NCBI RefSeq assembly: GCF_006980715.1
Contig: NZ_SBHN01000005.1
Coordinates: 170,834-234,833 of the forward strand
From: Telmatospirillum sp. J64-1
GTDB lineage: Bacteria > Pseudomonadota > Alphaproteobacteria > Rhodospirillales > Magnetospirillaceae
DNA length: 64,000 nucleotides
Direction: 5' to 3'
Below, in pieces: positions 54,161 to 61,323 of this stretch. Position 1 is the first letter of the stretch; every line of letters starts with the position of its first letter. A model generated the notes under the pieces. The model saw only the letters and a program-made list of their open reading frames with translations. It had not been told where the DNA came from and did not search any database. The position numbers and the translations under genes are program-made.

Positions 54161-54685
54161 ATGCATCACCAGATCGTCCGTCCCGCAGGGGCCGAGCGGG
54201 AGACATCGATGGTGGTCCTTGCCGCCGCCGTGATCCTGGCCGGCGCCGTCGCCTGGATCGGCTTCCATCCCGCCGCCGAGGAAACCGCCGCCCTGGCCGC
54301 CCATCAGCTCGACGCCCGCACCGCCCTCACCCCGGCGGAACAGGGCCTGTTCGCCGACCTGCGCATCGTCGCCGAGGAAATCGCCGGGGATGCCGCGCCG
54401 CCGTCGCCCGACGCCCTGGCGGAAGAGGGCCTGCCCCCCTTCGTTCCGGATGCCAGTTGGCAGGCGCGCGGCGGCCATGCCTGGGTCCTGCGGGATGGCG
54501 CCTATATCGGCATCACCAGCGCGCCCGAGATCGCCGGATCGATGATCCTGCGCATGGATGCCCATGGCACGGAAATCTGGCTGAAGCGTGAGGCCGAAGC
54601 CCCGCCCGCCCTCGACGACACCTCTCTCATCGCCAATGGCTGGAAAGAGGCCGTCTCCACCTTCACTGCCGGAGTGACCCGATGA
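54161..54685 (+). CDS. Membrane-anchored protein of metal operon (DUF6162-like)
   Basis: Protein of 174 aa with one N-terminal transmembrane helix (MVVLAAAVILAGAVAWIGF, about 17-35) and a periplasmic domain that includes an Ala/Pro/Asp-rich linker (DAAPPSPDALAEEGLPPF) and a compact part (GHAWVLRDGAYIGITSAPEIAGSMILRMDAHGTEIWL). It resembles DUF6162 proteins found in metal ABC operons, but that is only a resemblance. ATGA overlap with the following binding-protein gene. Confidence 0.75.
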   Translation: MHHQIVRPAGAERETSMVVLAAAVILAGAVAWIGFHPAAEETAALAAHQLDARTALTPAEQGLFADLRIVAEEIAGDAAPPSPDALAEEGLPPFVPDASWQARGGHAWVLRDGAYIGITSAPEIAGSMILRMDAHGTEIWLKREAEAPPALDDTSLIANGWKEAVSTFTAGVTR

Positions 54686-55605
54686 ATCGCCGCACCTTCC
54701 TTCTGCTCAGTGCGGCCGCCGCCGCCCTGCCGCTGCCGGCCCTGGCCGCGCCTGCCTCGATTGCGGGCCGCCCGCGTATCGGCGTCACCCTGCATCCCTA
54801 TTATTCCTATGTCAGCAACATCGTCGGCGATCTGGCCGAAGTGGTGCCGGTGATCCCGGCGGGATTCAATCCCCATGCCTACGAACCGCGGCCCGAGGAC
54901 ATCCAGCGCATCGGGTCGCTGGACGTGCTGGTGCTCAACGGCATCGGCCATGACGATTTCGCCGAACGCATGGTCGCCGCCTCCGCCAAGCCGGACCTTC
55001 CGGTGATCGAGGCCAATGCGGAAGTCCCCTTGCTGCCCGCCATCGGCACTGCCGCGCGGACGGGCGGATCGGGCAATGTGGTCAATCCCCATACCTTCCT
55101 GTCCATCACCGGGGCCACGCAGCAGGTCTATACCATCGCCCGCGAACTGGGCCGCATGTTCCCCGACCATGCCGAAGCCTTCACCGCCAATTCCCGCGCC
55201 TATGCCCGCCGCCTGCGCCAGCTGCGCGCCGAGGCCCTGGGCAAGCTGGCCGGAGCGGGCGAGATGCGGCTGCGCGTCGCCACTATCCACGGCGCCTATG
55301 ACTACCTGCTGCGGGAATTCGGCCTGGAGGTCTCGGCCGTCGTCGAGCCCGCCCACGGCATCGAGCCAAGCCCCGCCCAGCTTGCCGCGACCATCGACGA
55401 GCTGCGCAAACTCGATGTCCAGGTGATCTTCTCGGAGGTCAATTATCCCAACGCCTATGTCGACACCATCCGGCGCGAGACGGGCATCCGCCTCTATCCC
55501 TTCTCCCACATTTCCTACGGCGCCTATACACCGGACCTGTTCGAGACGGAGATGAAGCGCAATCTCGACACGCTGGTCACCGCCATGCTGGAAGCCGGGT
55601 CATGA
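54682..55605 (+). CDS. Metal ABC transporter substrate-binding protein (cluster A-I)
   Basis: Protein of 307 aa, signal MNRRTFLLLSAAAAALPLPALA. Metal ligand positions of ZnuA/SitA-type proteins are kept: His65 in NPHAYEP, His137 in NPHTFLS, His203 in TIHGAYDYLLREFGL and Glu252 in SEVNYPNAYVDTI. There is no His-rich loop, which in ZnuA marks zinc specificity, so Mn, Fe or Zn are all possible. Overlaps both neighbours (ATGA), forming a tight operon with the ATPase and permease. Confidence 0.93.
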   Translation: MNRRTFLLLSAAAAALPLPALAAPASIAGRPRIGVTLHPYYSYVSNIVGDLAEVVPVIPAGFNPHAYEPRPEDIQRIGSLDVLVLNGIGHDDFAERMVAASAKPDLPVIEANAEVPLLPAIGTAARTGGSGNVVNPHTFLSITGATQQVYTIARELGRMFPDHAEAFTANSRAYARRLRQLRAEALGKLAGAGEMRLRVATIHGAYDYLLREFGLEVSAVVEPAHGIEPSPAQLAATIDELRKLDVQVIFSEVNYPNAYVDTIRRETGIRLYPFSHISYGAYTPDLFETEMKRNLDTLVTAMLEAGS

Positions 55606-56333
55606 ACGGCCCCGCCATCGCCTTCGAAGGCGTCGGCCTAATCCTGGGCCGCACTACCGTTCTGGAAGACCTCTCCTTGCGGATCGCGGCGGGCAGCATC
55701 CATGCGGTGGTCGGGCCCAATGGCGGCGGCAAGTCGTCGCTGGTCAAGTCGCTGCTGGGCCAGATGCCCCATCGCGGCACCATCCGCCTGGACTGGCGGA
55801 GCGACAAGCCGGGCGTGGTCGCCTATGTGCCGCAATCGCTGGACTTCGATTCGGGGCTGCCGATGACGGTGGAAGACGTTCTGGCCATCCTGTGCCAGCA
55901 GCGTCCGGCCTTCCTCGGCCCCAGCCGCGCTTTGGTCAAGCAATTCGACGCGGCGCTCGACCGGGTGGGCATGGCCGACAAGCGGAAACGCCGCTTCGGC
56001 GCCCTGTCCGGCGGCGAGCGCCAGCGCGTCCTGCTGGCCCAGGCCCTGATCCCGGCCCCCGACCTGCTCATCCTCGACGAGCCGATGACCGCGCTGGACG
56101 AAGCCGGGGCGCAGATCTTCGAGGAACTGCTGCTGGACCTGAAGGACCGGGGCGTCACCGTCCTATGGGTGGAACACGATCTGGCCCAGGTCCGCCGTCT
56201 TGCCGACCGTGCCTGCGGCCTGAACCGCCATCTGCTGTTCGACGGGCCACCGGCCGAGGTGCTGGCGCCGGAGCGCCTGCTCGACCTGTTCGCCACCGCG
56301 CCCCGCCGTTCCCTGCTGAAAGCCGCATCATGA
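55602..56333 (+). CDS. Metal ABC transporter ATP-binding protein
   Basis: ATPase of 243 aa: Walker A GPNGGGKSSLV, signature LSGGERQRVLLAQAL, Walker B DLLILDEPMTALDE, H-loop VEHDL. It resembles ZnuC/SitB/MntB ATPases. ATGA overlap with the binding-protein gene upstream and with the permease gene downstream. Confidence 0.94.
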   Translation: MNGPAIAFEGVGLILGRTTVLEDLSLRIAAGSIHAVVGPNGGGKSSLVKSLLGQMPHRGTIRLDWRSDKPGVVAYVPQSLDFDSGLPMTVEDVLAILCQQRPAFLGPSRALVKQFDAALDRVGMADKRKRRFGALSGGERQRVLLAQALIPAPDLLILDEPMTALDEAGAQIFEELLLDLKDRGVTVLWVEHDLAQVRRLADRACGLNRHLLFDGPPAEVLAPERLLDLFATAPRRSLLKAAS

Positions 56334-57220
56334 GCTTCGAGACTTTGCGCGCCCTCCTCCAGGGCTGGGCGGGGGCGGGCTACCTGCCGGGCAGCCTGAC
56401 CTACGGCTTCCTGGTCAATGCCCTGCTGGCCGGATTGGTGATCGGGCCGGTCCTCGGCGGGCTGGGCACCCTGGTGGTGACCAAGCGCCTGGCCTTCTTC
56501 TCCGAGGCCGTGGGCCATGCGGCCCTGACCGGCGTCGCCATCGGCATCCTGGTCGGCGAACCCTATACCGGCCCCTATGGCAGCCTGTTCGCCTATTGCC
56601 TGCTCTTCGCCCTGCTGGTCAATTTCATGCGCAACCGCACCGGCCTGACCTCGGACACGCTGATCGGCGTCTTCCTGTCCGTGTCCCTGGCCCTGGGGGC
56701 GAGCCTGCTGCTGATCCTGGCGACCCGGGTCAACATCCACATCCTGGAAAACGTGCTGTTCGGCTCGGTGCTGACGGTGGACGACCGCGACCTGACCATC
56801 CTGCTGGTGGTCGCCCTGGGCGTCACCGCCCTGACCCTGCCGCTGTTCAACCGCCTACTGCTGGCCAGCTTCAACCCGGCCCTGGCGACGGTGCGCGGCG
56901 TTCCGGTGAAAGCCATGGACTATCTGTTCATCCTGCTCGTGGCGGTGGTGACGGTGGCGTCGGTCAAGATCATCGGCGCCATCCTGGTCGGCGCCCTGCT
57001 GGTCATTCCGGCCGCCGCCGCCCGCGTGGTCTCGACCAGCCTGCGCGGCTTCTTCTTCCTGAGCATCGCCTTCGCCACCCTGTCCGCCATCGCCGGCATC
57101 CTGCTGCCGGTGGAACTGACCCTGCCGGTTCCGTCGGGCGGCGCCATCATCCTGGCTTCCGGCCTGCTGTTCCTGGGGGCGACCCTGTCCCGACTGGCCC
57201 TGCGGAGGACCAACGCATGA
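56330..57220 (+). CDS. Metal ABC transporter permease
   Basis: Protein of 296 aa with about eight hydrophobic helices of the ZnuB/SitCD type: GPVLGGLGTLVVTKRLAFFSEAVGHAALTGVAIG (TM region) and VKIIGAILVGALLVIPAAAARVVS near the C-terminus. The start at 56330 overlaps the ATPase stop (ATGA); a longer frame upstream lies within the ATPase gene. The stop overlaps the start of the second binding-protein-like gene by four bases. Confidence 0.93.
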   Translation: MSFETLRALLQGWAGAGYLPGSLTYGFLVNALLAGLVIGPVLGGLGTLVVTKRLAFFSEAVGHAALTGVAIGILVGEPYTGPYGSLFAYCLLFALLVNFMRNRTGLTSDTLIGVFLSVSLALGASLLLILATRVNIHILENVLFGSVLTVDDRDLTILLVVALGVTALTLPLFNRLLLASFNPALATVRGVPVKAMDYLFILLVAVVTVASVKIIGAILVGALLVIPAAAARVVSTSLRGFFFLSIAFATLSAIAGILLPVELTLPVPSGGAIILASGLLFLGATLSRLALRRTNA

Positions 57221-58158
57221 ATTTCAGAACCGCCGTCCTGGCGCTCTCCCTTTTCTCACTGCCCGCCGCCGCAGGCGCCGAAACCGTCGTGCTGACCGGC
57301 CATCCGGTGACGGCGGGCATCGCCACCTCCCTGACCCTGGGAACGGAGCTGAAGGTCGAAACGGTGGTGCCGCCGACCATTCCCATGGGACGGCAGCTCT
57401 CCTATCTCACCGGCCGGGGACAGAAAGCCCTCAACGAGGCGGCGGCAAAGGCCGATTCCGTCCTGACCCTGCGCGCCACCTGGGAGGATGATCCGCTCTA
57501 TGCCCTGGCGCGGCGGGTCAATGTCCGGGTGATCGAGGTCGATGCCAGCCGCCCTGTCGATGGCGCCCTGCCCGGCCTCGCCCGGGTCGCCCTGCCGCAG
57601 GGAGGCCCGCTGGCGGCGCGGCTTGGCCTCGAACAGGAAGTAGGCTCCGCCCCCTTCCCCTGGCTCGCCCCCACGGCCCTGGGACGCATGGCCGACATCG
57701 TCGCCGCCGATCTGCGCCGTCTCTATCCCGATTCGGCCGCCCGTCTCGACGACAACCTCGACAAGCTGAAGCACGACCTGCTGGCCCTGTCGGCCAAGGC
57801 CGCCATGACCTTCGCCGCCCTGCCCGATCCCAGCGTGGTGTCCTTGAGCAACCGTTTCGCCGCCCTGACGCCGGAACTGGGCCTGGACGTGCGCAGCACC
57901 GTGGCCCTCGACGACCGCGACTGGACGCCCGAACGCCTGGACATCCTGACCGCCTTCCTGAAGGAGGAAGCCATCCCCGTCGTCCTGCATCACCGCGAGC
58001 CCGCCGAGGCGATTGCTGCGGCCGTTGCCGCAGGCGGCGCCAAGCTGGTGGTGCTCGACAGCCTGGAAACAGGGGAACCGGCCCAGTTCGCCAGTGCCCT
58101 GGGCATGATGGTCGAGCGCTTGGCCGAAGGTTTCGAAACCGCCGAAAACGCGCAGTAG
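57217..58158 (+). CDS. Cluster A-I-like protein lacking metal-ligand histidines
   Basis: Protein of 313 aa with signal peptide (MNFRTAVLALSLFSLPAAAGA). Overall layout follows metal-binding ABC receptors: N-terminal strands, a long helix (about 160-200) and a C-terminal lobe. The sites expected to carry His are changed: VPPTIPMGRQL (about 51-61), APFPWLAP (145-152) and VVSLSNRFAALTPELGL (207-223). It cannot bind metal in the usual way. It may act as an accessory partner of the importer or bind another ligand. Last gene of the operon. Confidence 0.75.
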   Translation: MNFRTAVLALSLFSLPAAAGAETVVLTGHPVTAGIATSLTLGTELKVETVVPPTIPMGRQLSYLTGRGQKALNEAAAKADSVLTLRATWEDDPLYALARRVNVRVIEVDASRPVDGALPGLARVALPQGGPLAARLGLEQEVGSAPFPWLAPTALGRMADIVAADLRRLYPDSAARLDDNLDKLKHDLLALSAKAAMTFAALPDPSVVSLSNRFAALTPELGLDVRSTVALDDRDWTPERLDILTAFLKEEAIPVVLHHREPAEAIAAAVAAGGAKLVVLDSLETGEPAQFASALGMMVERLAEGFETAENAQ

Positions 58159-58214
58159 ATCTTTTGCATAAGAAATTCGCTCCGATAACCACCTCATCTG
58201 TGCGGGCTCTAATT

Positions 58215-58239
58215 GAAAATGACTCTCATTATTGTTAGC
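58215..58239. promoter_or_regulatory. Fur-like operator of redox operon
   Basis: GAAAATGACTCTCATTATT...TTAGC. On the opposite strand it resembles the site at 53703-53738 (shared TCATTATT and TTAGC). It lies 53 bases before the PepSY gene. Confidence 0.5.
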
Positions 58240-58292
58240 ATCTCGCCGGTCGCCCCAAGGGCTTCCGTCGCCAAGGATGTGGCAGAGTGCGA

Positions 58293-58931
58293 ATGAACAA
58301 GATCATGCCCTCCCAGAAGCGGCGGGCCTTCTGGCTGAAACACCTGCATCAATGGCATTGGATCAGTTCCGCCCTTTGCCTGATCGGCATGCTGCTGTTT
58401 TCCGCCACCGGCATCACCCTCAATCACGCTTCGGACATCGAGGCGCGGCCGCAGGTCACCACGCTCACCAGGGAACTGCCTGCCGATCTGCTGGAAATCC
58501 TGGCCGAAGCCGCCGATGAAACCGGCGAAGCCGAGGCCCCGCTGCCGCCCGTCCTGCGCGATTGGCTCCGCCAGGAAATGGATCTGCGGGTGGGATCGCG
58601 CCCGGGCGAATGGTCCGAGGGCGAGATCTATGTCTCGCTGCCGCGTCCCGGCGGCGATGCTTGGCTGAGCCTCGACCTGGAAAGCGGCGAAGTCTTCTAC
58701 GAACGCACCGACCGGGGCTGGATCTCCTATTTCAACGACCTGCACAAGGGCCGCAATACCGGCACCGCCTGGGCATGGTTCATCGACATCTTTGCCGTCG
58801 CCTGTCTGGTCTTCTGCCTGACCGGCTTGTTTCTCCTCCAGCTTCACGGGGGCAGCCGCGCCGCCACCTGGCCGACCGTCGGGTTCGGACTGGTCGCGCC
58901 GCTCCTCCTCGTGCTGCTTTTCATTCATTGA
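58293..58931 (+). CDS. PepSY-associated membrane protein
   Basis: Protein of 212 aa. Helix 1 (about 24-44) is preceded by a His/Trp-rich basic head (KRRAFWLKHLHQWHWISSAL) typical of PepSY proteins. A periplasmic PepSY-like domain follows, then FNDLHKGRNTG and two more helices (about 152-172 and 186-208). The His residues near the membrane could hold heme or quinone. Likely transfers electrons across the inner membrane. Start ATG at 58293, or GTG two codons earlier. First gene of the second operon behind a Fur-like site. Confidence 0.85.
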   Translation: MNKIMPSQKRRAFWLKHLHQWHWISSALCLIGMLLFSATGITLNHASDIEARPQVTTLTRELPADLLEILAEAADETGEAEAPLPPVLRDWLRQEMDLRVGSRPGEWSEGEIYVSLPRPGGDAWLSLDLESGEVFYERTDRGWISYFNDLHKGRNTGTAWAWFIDIFAVACLVFCLTGLFLLQLHGGSRAATWPTVGFGLVAPLLLVLLFIH

Positions 58932-58942
58932 CCGGAGTCTTC

Positions 58943-59455
58943 ATGCGCAAGGGTATTTTCTTCGCCTTGTCAGGCGTCTTCGCCACCCCGGCGATGGCTG
59001 CCGACCTGACGGTGACGGTCGAGATTCCGCGTCTCGACGTGGCCGAATATCACCGTCCCTATGTCGCCATCTGGGTGGAGAATCCAGACCAGTCCCTGGC
59101 AGCCAATCTGGCCGTCTGGCACGACATCAAGATGCGCAACAACGAAGGCACCAAATGGCTCAAGGACCTGCGGCAATGGTGGCGCCGCTCGGGCCGGGAC
59201 CTGGAGATGCCCATCGACGGCCTGAGCGGCGCGACCCGCCCGGTCGGCGAGCATGAAATAGGCTTCACCACCGATGCCGCGCCCTTGGACAAGCTGCCCG
59301 CCGGCGAATACCGCCTGGTGGTGGAAGCTTCCCGCGAGGTCGGCGGCCGCGAGATGCTGCGCATTCCCTTCCAATGGCCTCCCGCCGCGGCCTCGAGCCA
59401 GGAAATACGGGGCGAACATGAATTGGGCCGCGTCAGCCTGACGCTGAAACCCTGA
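58943..59455 (+). CDS. DUF2271 exported protein with flavinylation motif
   Basis: Protein of 170 aa with signal peptide (MRKGIFFALSGVFATPAMA). DLTVTVEIPRLDVAEYHRPYVAIWVEN marks the DUF2271 domain. IDGLSGAT at residues 91-98 fits the ApbE flavinylation motif (D...SGAT), making Thr98 (codon 59234-59236) a candidate site for covalent FMN. Downstream is its likely modifying enzyme, apbE. GGAG before the ATG; 11 bases after the PepSY gene. Confidence 0.9.
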   Translation: MRKGIFFALSGVFATPAMAADLTVTVEIPRLDVAEYHRPYVAIWVENPDQSLAANLAVWHDIKMRNNEGTKWLKDLRQWWRRSGRDLEMPIDGLSGATRPVGEHEIGFTTDAAPLDKLPAGEYRLVVEASREVGGREMLRIPFQWPPAAASSQEIRGEHELGRVSLTLKP

Positions 59456-59480
59456 CCAGAGAAGAAAGGCGAACAGGATC

Positions 59481-60290
59481 ATGAAGTCTTCCCTGAAATG
59501 GGCCGCCCTGGCCCTCGGCATCGTCGCCGCCCTGCCCACCGCCGCCCAGGCCCACCGTGCTTGGCTGCTGCCTTCGGCCACCGTCCTGTCGGGCGAGGAT
59601 CCGTGGATCACCGTCGACGGCGCCATCTCCAACAATCTGTTCTATTTCGAGCATTTCCCGCTGCAACTGAACGGACTGACGATCATCGCCCCCGACGGCG
59701 AGACGGTCGAGGCCGAGAATGCCCATAGCGGCAAGTACCGCAGCACCTTCGACGTCAGGCTGAACAAGCAGGGCACCTACAAGATGGCCGTGACCGGCGA
59801 ATCGATGATGGGCAGCTACAAGCTCAACGGCGAGACCAAGCGCGTACGCGGCACCGCGGCCGAACCGCCGGTCATCCCCGCCGAGGCGACCGACGTGCAG
59901 ATCCGCCAGGCCCTGCGCCGCATCGAGACCTTCACCACCGTCGGCAGCCCCAACGAAACCGCGCTGACGACCAGCGGCATTGGGCTGGAGATGGTCCCGC
60001 TGACCCATCCCAACGACCTCTTCGCCGGGGAAGAGGCCAAGTTCCGCCTGCTGCTCGACGGTAATCCGGCGGCCAATGTGGATGTGGAAGTGGTTCCCGG
60101 CGGCCTGCGCTACCGCTCGCAGTTGGGCGACATGAAGGTCACCACCGATGCCGACGGCGTCTTCAGCGTCACTTGGCCGGAGGCCGGCATGTATTGGCTC
60201 CAGGCCATGGTCCGGGACGAGAACGGTTCCATCCCCGGCACCCAGCGCACCAGCACCTATACCGTCACGCTGGAGGCCCTGCCCCAATAA
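59481..60290 (+). CDS. DUF4198 exported protein
   Basis: Protein of 269 aa with signal peptide (cleavage near AQA) so that the mature protein starts His25-Arg-Ala-Trp, a pattern frequent in DUF4198 and copper-site proteins. The N-terminal block HRAWLLPSATVLSGEDPWITVDGAISNNLFYFEHFPL and the C-terminal Ig-like block FSVTWPEAGMYWLQAMVRDENG fit a periplasmic two-domain metal-handling protein (nickel, cobalt, copper and iron roles have been proposed for relatives). Same operon, 25-base gap. Confidence 0.88.
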   Translation: MKSSLKWAALALGIVAALPTAAQAHRAWLLPSATVLSGEDPWITVDGAISNNLFYFEHFPLQLNGLTIIAPDGETVEAENAHSGKYRSTFDVRLNKQGTYKMAVTGESMMGSYKLNGETKRVRGTAAEPPVIPAEATDVQIRQALRRIETFTTVGSPNETALTTSGIGLEMVPLTHPNDLFAGEEAKFRLLLDGNPAANVDVEVVPGGLRYRSQLGDMKVTTDADGVFSVTWPEAGMYWLQAMVRDENGSIPGTQRTSTYTVTLEALPQ

Positions 60291-60324
60291 CTGCCACGCG
60301 CCTGACGAGACCAGCGGGTTGTCC

Positions 60325-61323
60325 ATGAACCGCGTCCTCATCCCTCCCACCCTGTCCGTGCCGCCCCCGCGGCATCCCCCTCATGCACGGCTGGAGAAGC
60401 TGGAGGGAAAGACCATGGGCACCAGCTGGTCGGTCAAGCTGGTCCTGCCCCAGGGCCTCGCCCTGCCGGAACTGCGGGCGGGCATCCAAGGGGAACTCGA
60501 CCGGGTGGTTGCCCAGATGAGCCCTTGGGAGCAGGGCTCCGACCTCTGCCGCTTCAACAAGGCGACAGCGGGTACGTGGCAGACCCTGCCCGAGGAATTC
60601 TACACCGTCCTCGATCATGCCCTGGCCCTCGCCCGCGACACGCAGGGTGCCTACGACCCGACCGTCGGGCCGCTGGTGGACCTGTGGGGCTTCGGCCCCC
60701 TGCCCCGCCAGGACGCGCCGCCATCGGCCGAAGCCGTCGCCGAGGCCAGGACGCATTCCGGCTGGCGGCATGTGACGCTCGATCCCGCCACACGCCGGGC
60801 CTTCCAGCCTGGCGGCGTACGCCTCGACCTCTGTTCCATCGCCAAGGGCTTCGGCGTGGATCTGGTCGCCGCTTATCTGCGGCGGTCGGAGGTGCGGAAC
60901 TTCCTGGTGGAAGTGGGCGGCGAGTTGCGCGGCGAAGGAACCAAACCCGATTTCAGTCCCTGGTGGGTCGCGCTGGAACGGCCACCTTCCGCCGATCTGG
61001 TCCAGACGGTCCTGGCCCTCTACGGCCTATCGGTGGCGACCTCGGGGGATTACCGGCGCTATTTCGAGCACGGCCAGCGCCGCTATTGCCACACCATCGA
61101 CCCGCGCACCGGCTTTCCCATTCTCGACCGTCCGGCCTCGGTCAGCGTCCTGCATCCCGAAGCCATGGCCGCCGACGCCCTGGCGACGGCCCTGTCGGTG
61201 CTGGGCGTGGGCGAAGGCATGGCATTCGCCCGTGAACGGAATATCGCCGCCCTCTTCCTCAGCCGCTGGGGCGACGGCTTCGCCGAACAGATGACCCCCG
61301 CCCTCGCCGAGATGATCGATTGA
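60325..61323 (+). CDS. apbE: FAD:protein FMN transferase
   Basis: Protein of 332 aa. MGTSWSVKL start motif, RLDLCSIAKGFGVDLVAAYL, GGELRGEG, SGDYRRYFEHGQRRYCHTIDPRTGFPI: all ApbE hallmarks (Mg-dependent transfer of FMN from FAD to Thr/Ser). The N-terminus (MNRVLIPPTLSVPPPRHPPHARL) shows no signal peptide or lipobox, unlike most ApbE proteins, so it may work in the cytoplasm or be exported otherwise. Overlaps the next gene by one base (TGATG). Confidence 0.93.
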   Translation: MNRVLIPPTLSVPPPRHPPHARLEKLEGKTMGTSWSVKLVLPQGLALPELRAGIQGELDRVVAQMSPWEQGSDLCRFNKATAGTWQTLPEEFYTVLDHALALARDTQGAYDPTVGPLVDLWGFGPLPRQDAPPSAEAVAEARTHSGWRHVTLDPATRRAFQPGGVRLDLCSIAKGFGVDLVAAYLRRSEVRNFLVEVGGELRGEGTKPDFSPWWVALERPPSADLVQTVLALYGLSVATSGDYRRYFEHGQRRYCHTIDPRTGFPILDRPASVSVLHPEAMAADALATALSVLGVGEGMAFARERNIAALFLSRWGDGFAEQMTPALAEMID

